From Metabacillus sediminilitoris (GTDB taxonomy: Bacteria > Bacillota > Bacilli > Bacillales > Bacillaceae): a DNA stretch of 64,000 nucleotides. The notes below the pieces were generated by a model. It had not been told where the DNA came from and made no database searches. It saw nothing but the letters and a program-made list of their open reading frames with translations. The stretch covers positions 4,225,501-4,289,500 of the forward strand of contig NZ_CP046266.1 of NCBI RefSeq assembly GCF_009720625.1, in the 5' to 3' direction. Of the stretch, positions 51,022-60,003 are shown piece after piece. The position numbers were made by a program, and so were the translations under genes. The first letter of the stretch is position 1, and every line of letters begins with the position of its first letter.

Positions 51022-51474
51022 CTATTTGTTTTTTAACAGCATTATATCTTCTTCAGACCATGGAACACTTTTTCCTGTATGCTTTGAAATTTGTACCATC
51101 GTTCCACGGCCAACAAATAGACTTTTACCACTTTCATTTTTCCCTAGATAATGGAGATCAACAGATGAAGTTCCAATTTGATTTACTTTCACAAATAATG
51201 TGAGATTTTCATCAAAAAAAGCTTGATGTAGAAAATTACATTGTAAGTCTGCTACTACTGGAATCCTTTCTCCATTTGAACTCAGCCATTGTTGCATTAA
51301 TCCAACGCTTTTAAAAAACTCAATTCTTCCTATTTCAAAATATGTAAATGGAACGGTATTGTTCATATGTCCAAACATATCTGTTTCACAAAAGCGAATT
51401 TTTATTTGAGTTGAAAAAGTAAAACTGTTTAGATATGTCTCATCTAAGTGATCTATATATGAAATATTTTTCAT
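51022..51474 (-). CDS. ysmA: YsmA, 4-hydroxybenzoyl-CoA thioesterase-like protein
   Basis: Hot-dog-fold acyl-CoA thioesterase family (4HBT). The motif IRFCETDMFGHMNNTVPFTY, with the conserved aspartate and histidine-asparagine pair, lies near residues 25-44. The start MKNISYIDHL was chosen because AAAGGAATGGG lies upstream; the 20-codon longer frame runs toward the sdhB terminator. About 150 residues, family-like. The substrate is unknown. It is downstream of sdhCAB on the same strand but separated by a terminator. Confidence 0.86.
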   Translation of the reverse strand: MKNISYIDHLDETYLNSFTFSTQIKIRFCETDMFGHMNNTVPFTYFEIGRIEFFKSVGLMQQWLSSNGERIPVVADLQCNFLHQAFFDENLTLFVKVNQIGTSSVDLHYLGKNESGKSLFVGRGTMVQISKHTGKSVPWSEEDIMLLKNK

Positions 51475-51514
51475 TTTTCCCATTCCTTTAAATAAGATTC
51501 GTTTGATAAATATA

Positions 51515-51546
51515 GAAAAAGGACTGGCCTTCAAGAGGTCAGTCCT
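51515..51546 (-). terminator. Terminator of the sdhCAB operon
   Basis: AGGACTGGCCT (51520-51530) pairs with AGGTCAGTCCT (51536-51546), 11 bp with one GU pair, followed by TTTTTC on the minus strand. Confidence 0.92.
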
Positions 51547-51562
51547 AACTCATTTTAGTATA

Positions 51563-52324
51563 TTATCCTTGGTCGCTTCCAAAGAAATTTCGGAAAGATT
51601 GGATTGCTGTATCGCGGTTTAAAGCAGCAATCGATGTTGTCAAAGGAATACCTTTAGGACATGATTGAACACAGTTTTGTGAATTACCGCAGTTAGCTAA
51701 TCCGCCGTCACCCATAATTGCTTCAAGACGATCTGATTTATTCATTTCACCAGTTGGGTGTGCATTAAATAAACGTACTTGAGATAGTGGAGCTGGACCA
51801 ATAAAATTAGATTTGCTATTTACATTTGGACATGCTTCTAAACATACACCACAAGTCATACATTTTGAAAGTTCGTATGCCCATTGACGTTTTTTCTCAG
51901 GCATACGTGGTCCAGGACCTAAATCATATGTTCCATCTACTGGAATCCATGCCTTTACTTTCTTAAGTGAGTCAAACATGCGCTTACGATCAACTTGTAA
52001 GTCACGAACAACTGGGAATGTACGCATCGGTTCAAGTCGGATCGGCTGTTCTAATTGATCAATTAGTGCTGAACAAGATTGACGCGGCTTCCCATTAATG
52101 ATCATCGAGCATGCTCCACATACTTCTTCTAGACAGTTCATATCCCAAGAGATAGGTGCTGTTTGCTTTCCTTCAACAGTTACAGGATTTCTGCGAATTT
52201 CCATTAATGCCGATATAACGTTCATATTTGGTCGATATGGAACTTCGAATTTTTCCTGGTAAGGGGCTGCTTCAGGTGAATCTTGTCGAGTAATAATAAA
52301 TTGGACTACTTTATTCTCGCTCAT
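51563..52324 (-). CDS. sdhB: Succinate dehydrogenase iron-sulfur subunit
   Basis: Electron-transfer subunit of complex II with three Fe-S clusters. The [2Fe-2S] ligands are in MNCLEEVCGACSM and a following cysteine. The [4Fe-4S] and [3Fe-4S] ligands lie in CMTCGVCLEACPNV and CVQSCPKGIP. At 253 residues it is standard for Bacillus. The start overlaps the sdhA stop by one base. Last gene of sdhCAB. Confidence 0.98.
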   Translation of the reverse strand: MSENKVVQFIITRQDSPEAAPYQEKFEVPYRPNMNVISALMEIRRNPVTVEGKQTAPISWDMNCLEEVCGACSMIINGKPRQSCSALIDQLEQPIRLEPMRTFPVVRDLQVDRKRMFDSLKKVKAWIPVDGTYDLGPGPRMPEKKRQWAYELSKCMTCGVCLEACPNVNSKSNFIGPAPLSQVRLFNAHPTGEMNKSDRLEAIMGDGGLANCGNSQNCVQSCPKGIPLTTSIAALNRDTAIQSFRNFFGSDQG

Positions 52325-54087
52325 TATTTCTCCCCCTCTTTACTTTTTGAGTAATCACGTTTACGTGGTGTAATTAATGATACGTCAACTTCTTCATACT
52401 TAAATTCAGGAGCTGTACGTTCTCCTGTATGTGTAGCCATGGTTGTTTTTAAGAAGTCCTCATCATTACGATCAGGGAATTCTGGTTTATAGTGTGCTCC
52501 ACGACTCTCATTACGATTGTAAGCACCGAGTGTAATAACACGAGCTAATTGAAGCATATTTTGTAACTGACGAGTAAATGCAGCACCTTGGTTACTCCAT
52601 TTAGCTGTATCATTAATATTAATCTTATCGTAACGTTCCATAAGTTCTTGAATCTTCTCATCTGTTTTAAGAAGTTTATCATTGTAACGAACAACCGTAA
52701 CATTATCAGTCATCCATTCTCCTAATTCCTTATGAAGAACATATGCATTTTCATTTCCATCAAGCTTCATAATGTTTTGCCATTTTTCTTCTTGTTGTTT
52801 CACATAACCGTCAAACAATGTAGAAGAAAGATCCTCTGCACTCTTTTTAAGACCATTGATATATTTAACTGCATTAGGACCAGCAACCATTCCACCATAA
52901 ATAGCTGAGAGTAGTGAGTTTGCTCCTAAACGGTTTGCACCGTGCATTGAGTAATCACACTCACCAGCAGCAAATAAACCAGGAATGTTTGTCATTTGAT
53001 CATAATCAACCCAAAGTCCACCCATTGAGTAGTGAACAGCAGGGAAGATTTTCATCGGAACTTTACGTGGATCCTCACCAGCAAATTTCTCATAGATTTC
53101 TATAATTCCGCCCAATTTAATATCGAGCTCTTTCGGATCTTTATGTGAAAGATCTAGGTACACCATGTTTTCTCCGTTTATACCTAGCTTTTGATTCACA
53201 CAAACATCAAAGATTTCACGTGTTGCGATATCACGTGGAACTAGATTTCCATATGCAGGGTACTTTTCTTCTAAGAAATACCATGGTTTACCATCTTTAT
53301 ACGTCCAAACTCGTCCACCTTCACCACGAGCTGACTCACTCATAAGACGGAGTTTATCATCACCAGGGATTGCTGTTGGATGGATTTGAATAAATTCACC
53401 GTTAGCATAAGTTACACCTTGCTGATAAACAATTGATGCAGCAGATCCAGTATTAATAACTGAGTTTGTTGATTTACCAAAGATAATACCAGGACCGCCA
53501 GTAGCCATAATAACTGCATCAGAGCGGAATGATTCTATTTGCATAGTAGTAAGATTTTGTGAAGTAATTCCGCGGCAAACGCCATCATCATCAATTACCG
53601 CACCTAAAAATTCCCAGCCTTCATATTTTGTAACTAGACCAGCTACTTCATGTCTTCTAACCTGCTCGTCCAATGCATATAATAACTGTTGTCCAGTTGT
53701 CGCACCTGCAAAGGCAGTACGATGATATTGAGTTCCGCCAAATCGTCTAAAATCTAGTAATCCTTCAGGAGTACGATTAAACATAACACCCATTCGGTCA
53801 AATAAGTGTATGATGCCTGGTGCTGCTTCAGCTAATGCTTTAACAGGCGGCTGATTCGCTAAGAAATCTCCACCGTATACCGTATCATCAAAATGCTCCC
53901 AAGGTGAATCACCTTCACCTTTTGTATTAACTGCACCGTTAATTCCTCCCTGTGCACACACAGAGTGAGAACGTTTAACAGGTACTAATGAAAATAAATC
54001 TACTTGAACGCCGGCTTCAGCGGCTTTGACAGTAGCCATCAAACCAGCTAGTCCGCCTCCGACAACGATAATTTTACTTTTACTCAT
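52324..54087 (-). CDS. sdhA: Succinate dehydrogenase flavoprotein subunit
   Basis: Catalytic subunit oxidising succinate to fumarate. The FAD-binding motif VVGGGLAGLMA starts near residue 8. The covalent FAD histidine is H41 in SHSVCAQGGINGA. The catalytic region includes IQIHPTAIPG and SARGEGGRVW. At 587 residues it is usual. Positioned between sdhC and sdhB. Confidence 0.98.
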   Translation of the reverse strand: MSKSKIIVVGGGLAGLMATVKAAEAGVQVDLFSLVPVKRSHSVCAQGGINGAVNTKGEGDSPWEHFDDTVYGGDFLANQPPVKALAEAAPGIIHLFDRMGVMFNRTPEGLLDFRRFGGTQYHRTAFAGATTGQQLLYALDEQVRRHEVAGLVTKYEGWEFLGAVIDDDGVCRGITSQNLTTMQIESFRSDAVIMATGGPGIIFGKSTNSVINTGSAASIVYQQGVTYANGEFIQIHPTAIPGDDKLRLMSESARGEGGRVWTYKDGKPWYFLEEKYPAYGNLVPRDIATREIFDVCVNQKLGINGENMVYLDLSHKDPKELDIKLGGIIEIYEKFAGEDPRKVPMKIFPAVHYSMGGLWVDYDQMTNIPGLFAAGECDYSMHGANRLGANSLLSAIYGGMVAGPNAVKYINGLKKSAEDLSSTLFDGYVKQQEEKWQNIMKLDGNENAYVLHKELGEWMTDNVTVVRYNDKLLKTDEKIQELMERYDKININDTAKWSNQGAAFTRQLQNMLQLARVITLGAYNRNESRGAHYKPEFPDRNDEDFLKTTMATHTGERTAPEFKYEEVDVSLITPRKRDYSKSKEGEK

Positions 54088-54120
54088 TATTGCCCACTCC
54101 TTTTAATAGCTAATGCTGAA

Positions 54121-54729
54121 TTAAACGAATGCAAAAATTGCTCGAACACCTACGATCGTAAGCGCCACAAATATTGCAAGCGTTACGTATGTGGAAATAA
54201 CTTGTGAGCGCGGAGTAACTGTAATTCCCCAGCTTACTGCAAACGACCATAACCCATTAGCAAAATGGAAGATTGTAGAAATAACCCCAATTAAATAGAA
54301 TACTAGCATAAATGGACTACTTAAAATCGAAGCCATCATATCATAGTTTACTTCTGCACCAAGTGCAGCTGCTATTCTAGTTTCCCAGACGTGCCAAGCA
54401 ATAAAGATGAATGTTATAATACCTGTTACACGCTGAAGTAAAAATAGCCAGTTGCGTAGAAAACCATAATTGCTTACATTGTTTTTCGCTGTGAATGCAA
54501 TGTAAACTCCGTAAATAGCATGATATAAAAGCGGAAGGAAAATAATTACGATTTCCAATACATACCTAAACGGCAGCATCTCCATAAAATGTGCTGCATT
54601 ATTAAATGCTTCTGCCCCTCTTGTAGCAAAGTGATTGACAACAAGATGCTGAACTAAAAAGAGGCCTACAGGGATTACTCCCAGTAGTGAGTGCAGTCTG
54701 CGATTTACAAACTCTTTGTTTCCAGCCAT
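54121..54729 (-). CDS. sdhC: Succinate dehydrogenase cytochrome b558 subunit
   Basis: Five-helix, di-haem membrane anchor of complex II that reduces menaquinone. The 202-residue protein starts MAGNKEFVNRRLHSLLGVIP, and histidines that could ligate haem occur in the first helices (FLVQHLVVNHF, PLLYHAIYG) and later (IAWHVWETR, IFHFANG). GGGGG followed by TAAGTTTA precedes the ATG. First gene of sdhCAB, behind a sigma-A-like promoter. Confidence 0.97.
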   Translation of the reverse strand: MAGNKEFVNRRLHSLLGVIPVGLFLVQHLVVNHFATRGAEAFNNAAHFMEMLPFRYVLEIVIIFLPLLYHAIYGVYIAFTAKNNVSNYGFLRNWLFLLQRVTGIITFIFIAWHVWETRIAAALGAEVNYDMMASILSSPFMLVFYLIGVISTIFHFANGLWSFAVSWGITVTPRSQVISTYVTLAIFVALTIVGVRAIFAFV

Positions 54730-54929
54730 TAAACTTACCCCCTAGTATCATTATTGCGCCCACGTTTTTGACTCATTTTTTAATTTTCCACCCGTTCATC
54801 ATTTCAAGGTAAACTTAATCTATTATCATAGGGTAGTCACCGTGAAGATATAGAAAATATCCTGGGTGGTAACAGGCAGTATGTAACTAATAATCTACCA
54901 GTTAAGTAGAGATAAAATGTGACAAATTC

Positions 54930-54958
54930 ATTTTACTCCCATAAAGTTTAAGCGTCAA
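54930..54958 (-). promoter_or_regulatory. Predicted sigma-A promoter of sdhCAB
   Basis: TTGACG (54953-54958), 17-bp spacer, TAAAAT (54930-54935) on the minus strand. The predicted leader is about 190-200 nt before sdhC, long enough for post-transcriptional control. The rest of the 54730-55133 gap shows only a TATAAT (55104-55109) suitable for yslB. Confidence 0.75.
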
Positions 54959-55133
54959 GAAAACGCGTTCATAAATTTTAATTTTTCGACAAATCTTTAA
55001 TTTTAATTAATCGCAGTATTTTTCCCTAAGATTGTGGCTTAACAATTGTACAATAATTTGATTTTTAATTCATATTACATGTTTTTCATAGTAGTTCTTG
55101 TTATATAATAAAGCAGAGAAAGAGGGGAATACC

Positions 55134-55625
55134 GTGAATAAACAATCAATCCTTGTAAATATGGAAGAATTAAAAGATATCCAAGTACCAGCATTCGGTT
55201 TTGAATTACTTAGAGAGGTCTTGCTCCCAGATATACTTGGTCAGGATCATGCTCAAATGCTTTATTGGGCCGGCAAAGGATTAGCTCGTAAATATCCGGT
55301 CGATACAATTGATGAGATCTCCGCTTTTTTTGAATCAGCAGGTTGGGGTACACTTACCTTACTACATAAAAAAAATAATGAAATGGAATTTGAGCTGCAT
55401 GGAGAGCTCATTTCAATCCGATTTAATAAAGCTAATGAATACACCTTTCAATTAGAAGCCGGCTTCATTGCAGAACAGCTCCAAGCAATCAATAAGCACA
55501 TAACTGAAACATATGAACAAGTTAAAAAACGTGCCAATAAAGTTGTATTCACAGTTAAATGGGACCATAAAGACATACTTGAAGAACAACATCCAATAGG
55601 TAAAAGAAGCAATCGAAAATTGTAA
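55134..55625 (+). CDS. yslB: YslB family protein (DUF2507)
   Basis: Plus-strand gene divergent from sdhC and convergent with lysC. The start is GTG at 55134 with AGAGGGG 6 nt upstream; an ATG 12 codons earlier lacks a ribosome binding site. The 163-residue soluble protein includes VPAFGFELLREVLLPDILG and ILYWAGK-like QMLYWAGKGLARKYP, features I recall from YslB/V4R-like small-molecule-binding folds. Position between sdhC and lysC matches B. subtilis yslB. Function unknown. Confidence 0.86.
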   Translation: MNKQSILVNMEELKDIQVPAFGFELLREVLLPDILGQDHAQMLYWAGKGLARKYPVDTIDEISAFFESAGWGTLTLLHKKNNEMEFELHGELISIRFNKANEYTFQLEAGFIAEQLQAINKHITETYEQVKKRANKVVFTVKWDHKDILEEQHPIGKRSNRKL

Positions 55626-55652
55626 TGTCACTCATTATGAGCTAATTTTATA

Positions 55653-55681
55653 GCAGGGGGTTGCACATAAGTGCCCCCCTC
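55653..55681. terminator. Hairpin between yslB and lysC
   Basis: AGGGGGGTTGCAC-ATAA-GTGCCCCCCT forms a strong GC-rich stem between the convergent genes. T runs are short, so it is a plausible shared but weaker intrinsic terminator. Confidence 0.65.
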
Positions 55682-55690
55682 ACTATTCTA

Positions 55691-56923
55691 TTATATTCTC
55701 GTTACTTCTTTAGATAGTTCGAATGTACTGTGAAGCACATCAACAGCAGGAACCATTTGTTCTTGAGCAATTACTGTTGAAACCTTTATTTCCGAAGTAC
55801 TCACCATTTTCACTTCAACTCCCTGACCAGCTAACACAGCAAACATTTCAGCTGCAACACCAGGGTTTGAAACCATACCAGAACCCACAATTGATACTTT
55901 TGCAAGTCCTGATTCTACTTCAATTCTCTCATAATTTAGGTCAGCTTTAAGTTGCTTAAGAATTGTATTTGTATCATCAAGATCACTTGTTTTAATAGAA
56001 AATGATATCGATGTTTTATTAACACTCGTTGTATTTTGTATGATAATATCAACATTTATTCCGTGATTAGCTAATCTTGAAAAAATAGTAGAAAGTGTCG
56101 GTAATTCATTAGGTAAACCTAATACTGATACTCTTGTTACTTGATCTTCAAATGCAATACCTCTAACGATTAAGTTTTCTTCCATGTTTGATTCCTCCCC
56201 AATTATCGTCCCTCTTTCATTTTCCATACTGGAACGAACTTCTAACAATACATTGTAGTTTTTTGCAAATTCTACTGCACGCGGATGTAAAACACCTGCC
56301 CCCAAATTAGCCAACTCAAGCATTTCATCATAGGAAATAGTCTCAAGTTTGCGAGCACCCTTCACATACCTTGGGTCTGTTGTGTAAACACCTGTTACAT
56401 CTGTATAAATATCACATTTATCCGCTTTTAAAGCGGCAGCTAGTGCAACTGCAGTAGTATCAGAACCGCCCCTGCCTAATGTTGTAATTTGATTCTCATC
56501 TGACACACCTTGAAATCCAGCGACAACGACTATTTTCTCCTCAGCTAATTCCTTTAATATTTGGTCTGTATTAATATTAGTAATTCTTGCATTTCCATGA
56601 CTTGCTTCTGTTTCAATACCTGCTTGCCATCCTGTAAACGAAATAGCTTGATAACCTTTTTCCTGAAGTGCCATTGATAATAAGGAAATTGTAACTTGTT
56701 CACCAGTTGTAAGAAGCATATCCATTTCCCTTTTATTAGGTTTTGAGGTTATTTGTCCTGCAAGTTCTACAAGATGATCTGTCGATTTACCCATTGCTGA
56801 AACAACAACAACGACATCATTCCCATTCTCTTTCTCTTGAATAACACGGTTTGCAACATTAAGAATTCTTTCAACAGTACCGACTGAGGTACCACCGAAT
56901 TTTTGAACAATTATACCCAACAC
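55691..56923 (-). CDS. lysC: Aspartokinase II (alpha subunit frame)
   Basis: Phosphorylates aspartate, the first step toward lysine, diaminopimelate, threonine and methionine; the lysine-sensitive isozyme. The kinase motif VQKFGGTSVG is at residues 6-15 and GRGGSDTTAVALAAAL near 160. Two ACT domains follow residue 260 and bind lysine. The start is GTG at 56923 (TTG next), with AAGGGTGAG upstream. An internal start at residue 247 should also give the separate beta subunit. The upstream lysine riboswitch controls it. Confidence 0.97.
   Translation of the reverse strand: MLGIIVQKFGGTSVGTVERILNVANRVIQEKENGNDVVVVVSAMGKSTDHLVELAGQITSKPNKREMDMLLTTGEQVTISLLSMALQEKGYQAISFTGWQAGIETEASHGNARITNINTDQILKELAEEKIVVVAGFQGVSDENQITTLGRGGSDTTAVALAAALKADKCDIYTDVTGVYTTDPRYVKGARKLETISYDEMLELANLGAGVLHPRAVEFAKNYNVLLEVRSSMENERGTIIGEESNMEENLIVRGIAFEDQVTRVSVLGLPNELPTLSTIFSRLANHGINVDIIIQNTTSVNKTSISFSIKTSDLDDTNTILKQLKADLNYERIEVESGLAKVSIVGSGMVSNPGVAAEMFAVLAGQGVEVKMVSTSEIKVSTVIAQEQMVPAVDVLHSTFELSKEVTRI
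56183..56200 (-). promoter_or_regulatory. Internal ribosome binding site and ATG for the LysC beta subunit
   Basis: GGGGAGGA (minus strand, about 56193-56200) precedes ATG (56183-56185) by 7 nt, in frame with lysC at residue 247 (MEENLIVRGIAFED). B. subtilis lysC is known to make a beta subunit from such an in-frame start. Confidence 0.85.
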
Positions 56924-57142
56924 AATCTCACCCTTCTGTTATATTCAATGATCGGATATGTCTGATAAAAAGGTTAGAGTCTCTTTCAAAAGCGCAGGCG
57001 CGTCACCATCACCGACAAATCGAGACTGTCGAAAGTCAAAATACGCACAAATTGCATTTTGAATGCACTTTGTTCAAAATAACGGTTCTGGATGCCATGT
57101 GCTTATCCACAGTTCAAGAGCTAGATCATTTCCTAAGCAATA

Positions 57143-57178
57143 AAAAAAGCAATGAGACGAAAAACATCCCATTGCTTA
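57143..57178 (-). terminator. Terminator/expression platform of the lysine riboswitch
   Basis: CAATGGGATG pairs with CGTCTCATTG around a T5 loop, followed by CTTTTTTTATT on the minus strand, 220 nt before lysC. Lysine binding would favour this stem. Confidence 0.9.
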
Positions 57179-57184
57179 TAAAAA

Positions 57185-57392
57185 CGAAACAAACTTCGTT
57201 TCTTACAATGAGATAGCTCTCCAAGAAAATTTTTCTTGACAATTTTACATCTCTTAAATGTAAAACCAGCAAATAAAGCAAATGGTGCTTTAATCACTTC
57301 GGCGAATACCCCTTTCACCAGCTGTCCTTGGATACCATTCTCCTCGAACTGGTTACTCTTGAAATTCGCACCTCTACCATCATTTAACAAAC
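57185..57392 (-). promoter_or_regulatory. Lysine riboswitch (L-box) of lysC
   Basis: The minus strand shows the L-box core in order: AGAGGTGCGAA, CAAGAGTAACCAG, GGAGAATGG, GTGAAAGGGG and TTCGCCGAAGTG, then the closing region down to GGAGAGCTATCTCATTG. These correspond to the conserved junction and stems of the lysine aptamer. A terminator follows. An 89-codon frame across it is incidental. It should shut lysC off when lysine is abundant. Confidence 0.95.
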
Positions 57393-57420
57393 TTACGATC
57401 AAAGTATGAAATTAATTAAT

Positions 57421-57449
57421 ATCCTATCAGATAATACCGAAAATAACAA
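57421..57449 (-). promoter_or_regulatory. Candidate promoter of the lysC leader
   Basis: TTGTTA (57444-57449), 17 bp, TAGGAT (57421-57426) on the minus strand, directly after the uvrC stop and about 25 bp before the aptamer. It is a moderate match only. Confidence 0.5.
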
Positions 57450-57450
57450 C

Positions 57451-59232
57451 CTATTCTTTTAGATACTCAACGATTTGTTTGGCAAGATTCTCAGGCATTC
57501 CAGCTTCTTTAAACTGCTCAATACTTGCTTCTTTCATTTTCTTTAAAGATCCGAAATGTTTTAAAAGCAATTTCTTTCGTTGTGCCCCTACACCTGGAAT
57601 TTCGTCTAAAACAGATTGAAATGCATTTTTACCGCGGAGCTGACGATGAAATGTGATGGCAAAACGATGAACTTCATCTTGAATTCGTTGAAGTAGATAA
57701 AATTCCTGACTATTTCTCTCCAATTGGATAAAGACAGGCGGAGATCCAATAAGTAACTCAGAAGTTCGATGTTTATCATCTTTTACAAGACCTGCAACAG
57801 GGATATTAAGGGCTAACTCATTTTCCAGAACATCTTGGGCAGCAGCTAAATGTCCTTTTCCTCCATCAATAATGACTAGGTCTGGTAATGGAAGTTCTTC
57901 TTTAAGTGCACGACTATATCGTCTTCTAACAACCTCTCTCATAGATTCGTAGTCATCAGGACCTTGAACACCTTTTATTTTATATTTTCTGTAATGCTTT
58001 TTAGCTGGTTTTCCATCTTCAAAAACAACCATTGCTGATACAGGATCTGTTCCTTGAATATTAGAATTATCAAATGCCTCAATGCGGTGTGGTGTATGAA
58101 TGCCAAGTTTATCACCAAGGTTTTCAACAGCTTTTATGGTTCTTTCTTCATCACGTTCAATTAAAAAGAATTTTTCTTTAAGCGCGATCTTTGCATTTTT
58201 ATGTGCCAATAAAATTAAATCCTTCTTTTTACCTCGCTTTGGCTGTAATGTTGTTACATCTAAAAGCTGCTCGACTAATCCATTTTCAATACTATCTGGT
58301 AATAATATTTCCTTTGGAACAAAGTGATTTGCTTTCAAATAAAATTGCCCTAGATACGTTAAAAACTCTTGCTCCGGACTATCATATATCGGGAACATTG
58401 ATACTTCGCGTTCAATTAACTTACCTTGGCGAATGAAGAAGACTTGAACACACATCCACCCTTTATCATAGGCATACCCAAACACATCACGATCAACAAA
58501 GTCATTTAGCGTCATTTTTTGCTTTTCCATCGTTGCTTCAATATGGAGGATTTGGTCACGGAATTCCTTCGCACGTTCGAATTCTAATGCTTCTGATGCT
58601 TTGACCATTTTTTCCGTTAGCTCTTCTTTAATGTTTTTATATCCGCCATTAAGAAATTTGGTGATTTCTTCTACCATCTGACGATTCGTTTCTTCTGAAA
58701 CATCTTTTACACATGGTGCTAAGCATTGTCCCATGTGATAATAAAGACAGACTCGATCAGGTAATGTGGAACATTTTCTTAGTGGATATAACCGATCTAG
58801 AAGTTTGATTGTCTCACGAGCAGATTGTACGTTTGGGTATGGGCCAAAATACTTGCCCTTGTCTTTTTTAACTTTTCTCGTTGCAAGTAACCGCGGATGA
58901 CGTTCATTTGTAATTTTTATAAATGGATATGTTTTATCATCCTTTAACATCACATTATATTTTGGATCATACTTTTTAATTAAATTTAATTCTAAAATTA
59001 GTGCCTCTAAGTTTGATGAAGTAACAATATATTCAAAATCAACAATTTCGTTTACTAATCGTAATGTTTTCCCATCATGTGATCCTCTAAAATAGGAACG
59101 TACTCTGTTTCTTAATACTTTGGCTTTGCCGACATATATAACTGTTCCTTGACGATCTTTCATGATATAACAGCCTGGCTGATCAGGAAGAAGTGCAAGC
59201 TTTTCCCTTAATTGATCGATCATAGCAGACAC
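57451..59232 (-). CDS. uvrC: UvrC, excinuclease ABC subunit C
   Basis: Makes both incisions in nucleotide excision repair with UvrB. The N-terminal GIY-YIG nuclease domain has [19 protein letters not shown] (about residues 20-38). A four-cysteine region ([21 protein letters not shown], positions partly spaced) and the UVR motif (about 200-235) come next. The RNase H-like second nuclease carries [14 protein letters not shown] and [13 protein letters not shown]-terminal helix-hairpin-helix ([17 protein letters not shown]) ends the 593 residues. Confidence 0.98.
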   Translation of the reverse strand: MSAMIDQLREKLALLPDQPGCYIMKDRQGTVIYVGKAKVLRNRVRSYFRGSHDGKTLRLVNEIVDFEYIVTSSNLEALILELNLIKKYDPKYNVMLKDDKTYPFIKITNERHPRLLATRKVKKDKGKYFGPYPNVQSARETIKLLDRLYPLRKCSTLPDRVCLYYHMGQCLAPCVKDVSEETNRQMVEEITKFLNGGYKNIKEELTEKMVKASEALEFERAKEFRDQILHIEATMEKQKMTLNDFVDRDVFGYAYDKGWMCVQVFFIRQGKLIEREVSMFPIYDSPEQEFLTYLGQFYLKANHFVPKEILLPDSIENGLVEQLLDVTTLQPKRGKKKDLILLAHKNAKIALKEKFFLIERDEERTIKAVENLGDKLGIHTPHRIEAFDNSNIQGTDPVSAMVVFEDGKPAKKHYRKYKIKGVQGPDDYESMREVVRRRYSRALKEELPLPDLVIIDGGKGHLAAAQDVLENELALNIPVAGLVKDDKHRTSELLIGSPPVFIQLERNSQEFYLLQRIQDEVHRFAITFHRQLRGKNAFQSVLDEIPGVGAQRKKLLLKHFGSLKKMKEASIEQFKEAGMPENLAKQIVEYLKE

Positions 59233-59471
59233 CCCTTTTGGTAAAAATTATATAGACAATAATCCCCGACTATAAAGTAATGTATAGCAGCGGATTATTG
59301 TCTATCTTTGTCATTTTAACATGACTTTATCTATTCGTCTCAGCAAGACTTTATACAGTCCCAAATGATTTACGTTCTTTTCCGACAAACGTTTTTGGTA
59401 AGTTGTACTTTTTGCAAATGTGTTATCTCGAAATAGGATATCTATTTTTAGCACATTATTCTTCTTTTCAT

Positions 59472-59510
59472 TTTAAAAAGGGACTGACAGAAGTCAATCC
59501 CTAAAATTTT
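59472..59510 (-). terminator. Terminator after trxA
   Basis: AGGGATTGAC-TTCT-GTCAGTCCCT forms a 10-bp stem with one GU, followed by TTTTTAAAA on the minus strand. Confidence 0.9.
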
Positions 59511-59823
59511 ACACGTGTTTATTTAATACTTCAGCAAGTGCTTCTTTTGGCTGGTAACCAACAGCTTTATCAACAACTTCTCCATCTTTTAAGACAAGAA
59601 GAGTAGGGATGCTCATAACTCCGAATTTGCCAGCAGTTTCTTGGTTTTCGTCAACATCAACTTTGACGATCTTTACTTTATCTCCCATATCTCCGTCAAG
59701 TTCTTCTAGAACTGGAGCGATCATTTTACAAGGTCCGCACCATGGTGCCCAAAAGTCGACTAATACAACGCCTTCTTTCGTTTCGTTTAAAAATGTTTGA
59801 TCAGTAGCATGTGTTATTGCCAT
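59509..59823 (-). CDS. trxA: Thioredoxin A
   Basis: General protein disulfide reductase. The active site WCGPC is at residues 28-32 and the cis-proline motif MSIPTL near residue 72. With the start MAITHAT at 59823, chosen because AGGAGGA is 7 nt upstream and an ATG two codons earlier is too close, the protein has 104 residues, equal to B. subtilis TrxA. Monocistronic with its own terminator. Confidence 0.98.
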   Translation of the reverse strand: MAITHATDQTFLNETKEGVVLVDFWAPWCGPCKMIAPVLEELDGDMGDKVKIVKVDVDENQETAGKFGVMSIPTLLVLKDGEVVDKAVGYQPKEALAEVLNKHV

Positions 59824-59963
59824 TTTCATTCCTCCTATATAAGGCTAAAATATGTTTTAGTATAGCATCCACTTACGAACTTAGCTACCATTTTGCTTCA
59901 CTAATACTTTTCCCTATGTTCTGTTAACAAAACATTGTTTTTTCTTAGAATATTTTCCTATCA

Positions 59964-59990
59964 TAAATAAAGCACGCAATTATGCGTGCT
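59964..59990 (-). terminator. Terminator after etfA
   Basis: AGCACGCA-TAAT-TGCGTGCT is a perfect 8-bp stem with a tetraloop, followed by TTATTTAT on the minus strand. It ends the fad-etf operon. Confidence 0.92.
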
Positions 59991-60003
59991 CATTATTTTC
60001 GTA

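Noticed and set aside
57133..57402. An 89-codon minus-strand open frame upstream of lysC
   Set aside because: It coincides exactly with the lysine riboswitch aptamer and its terminator; there is no ribosome binding site and the predicted protein has no recognisable features.
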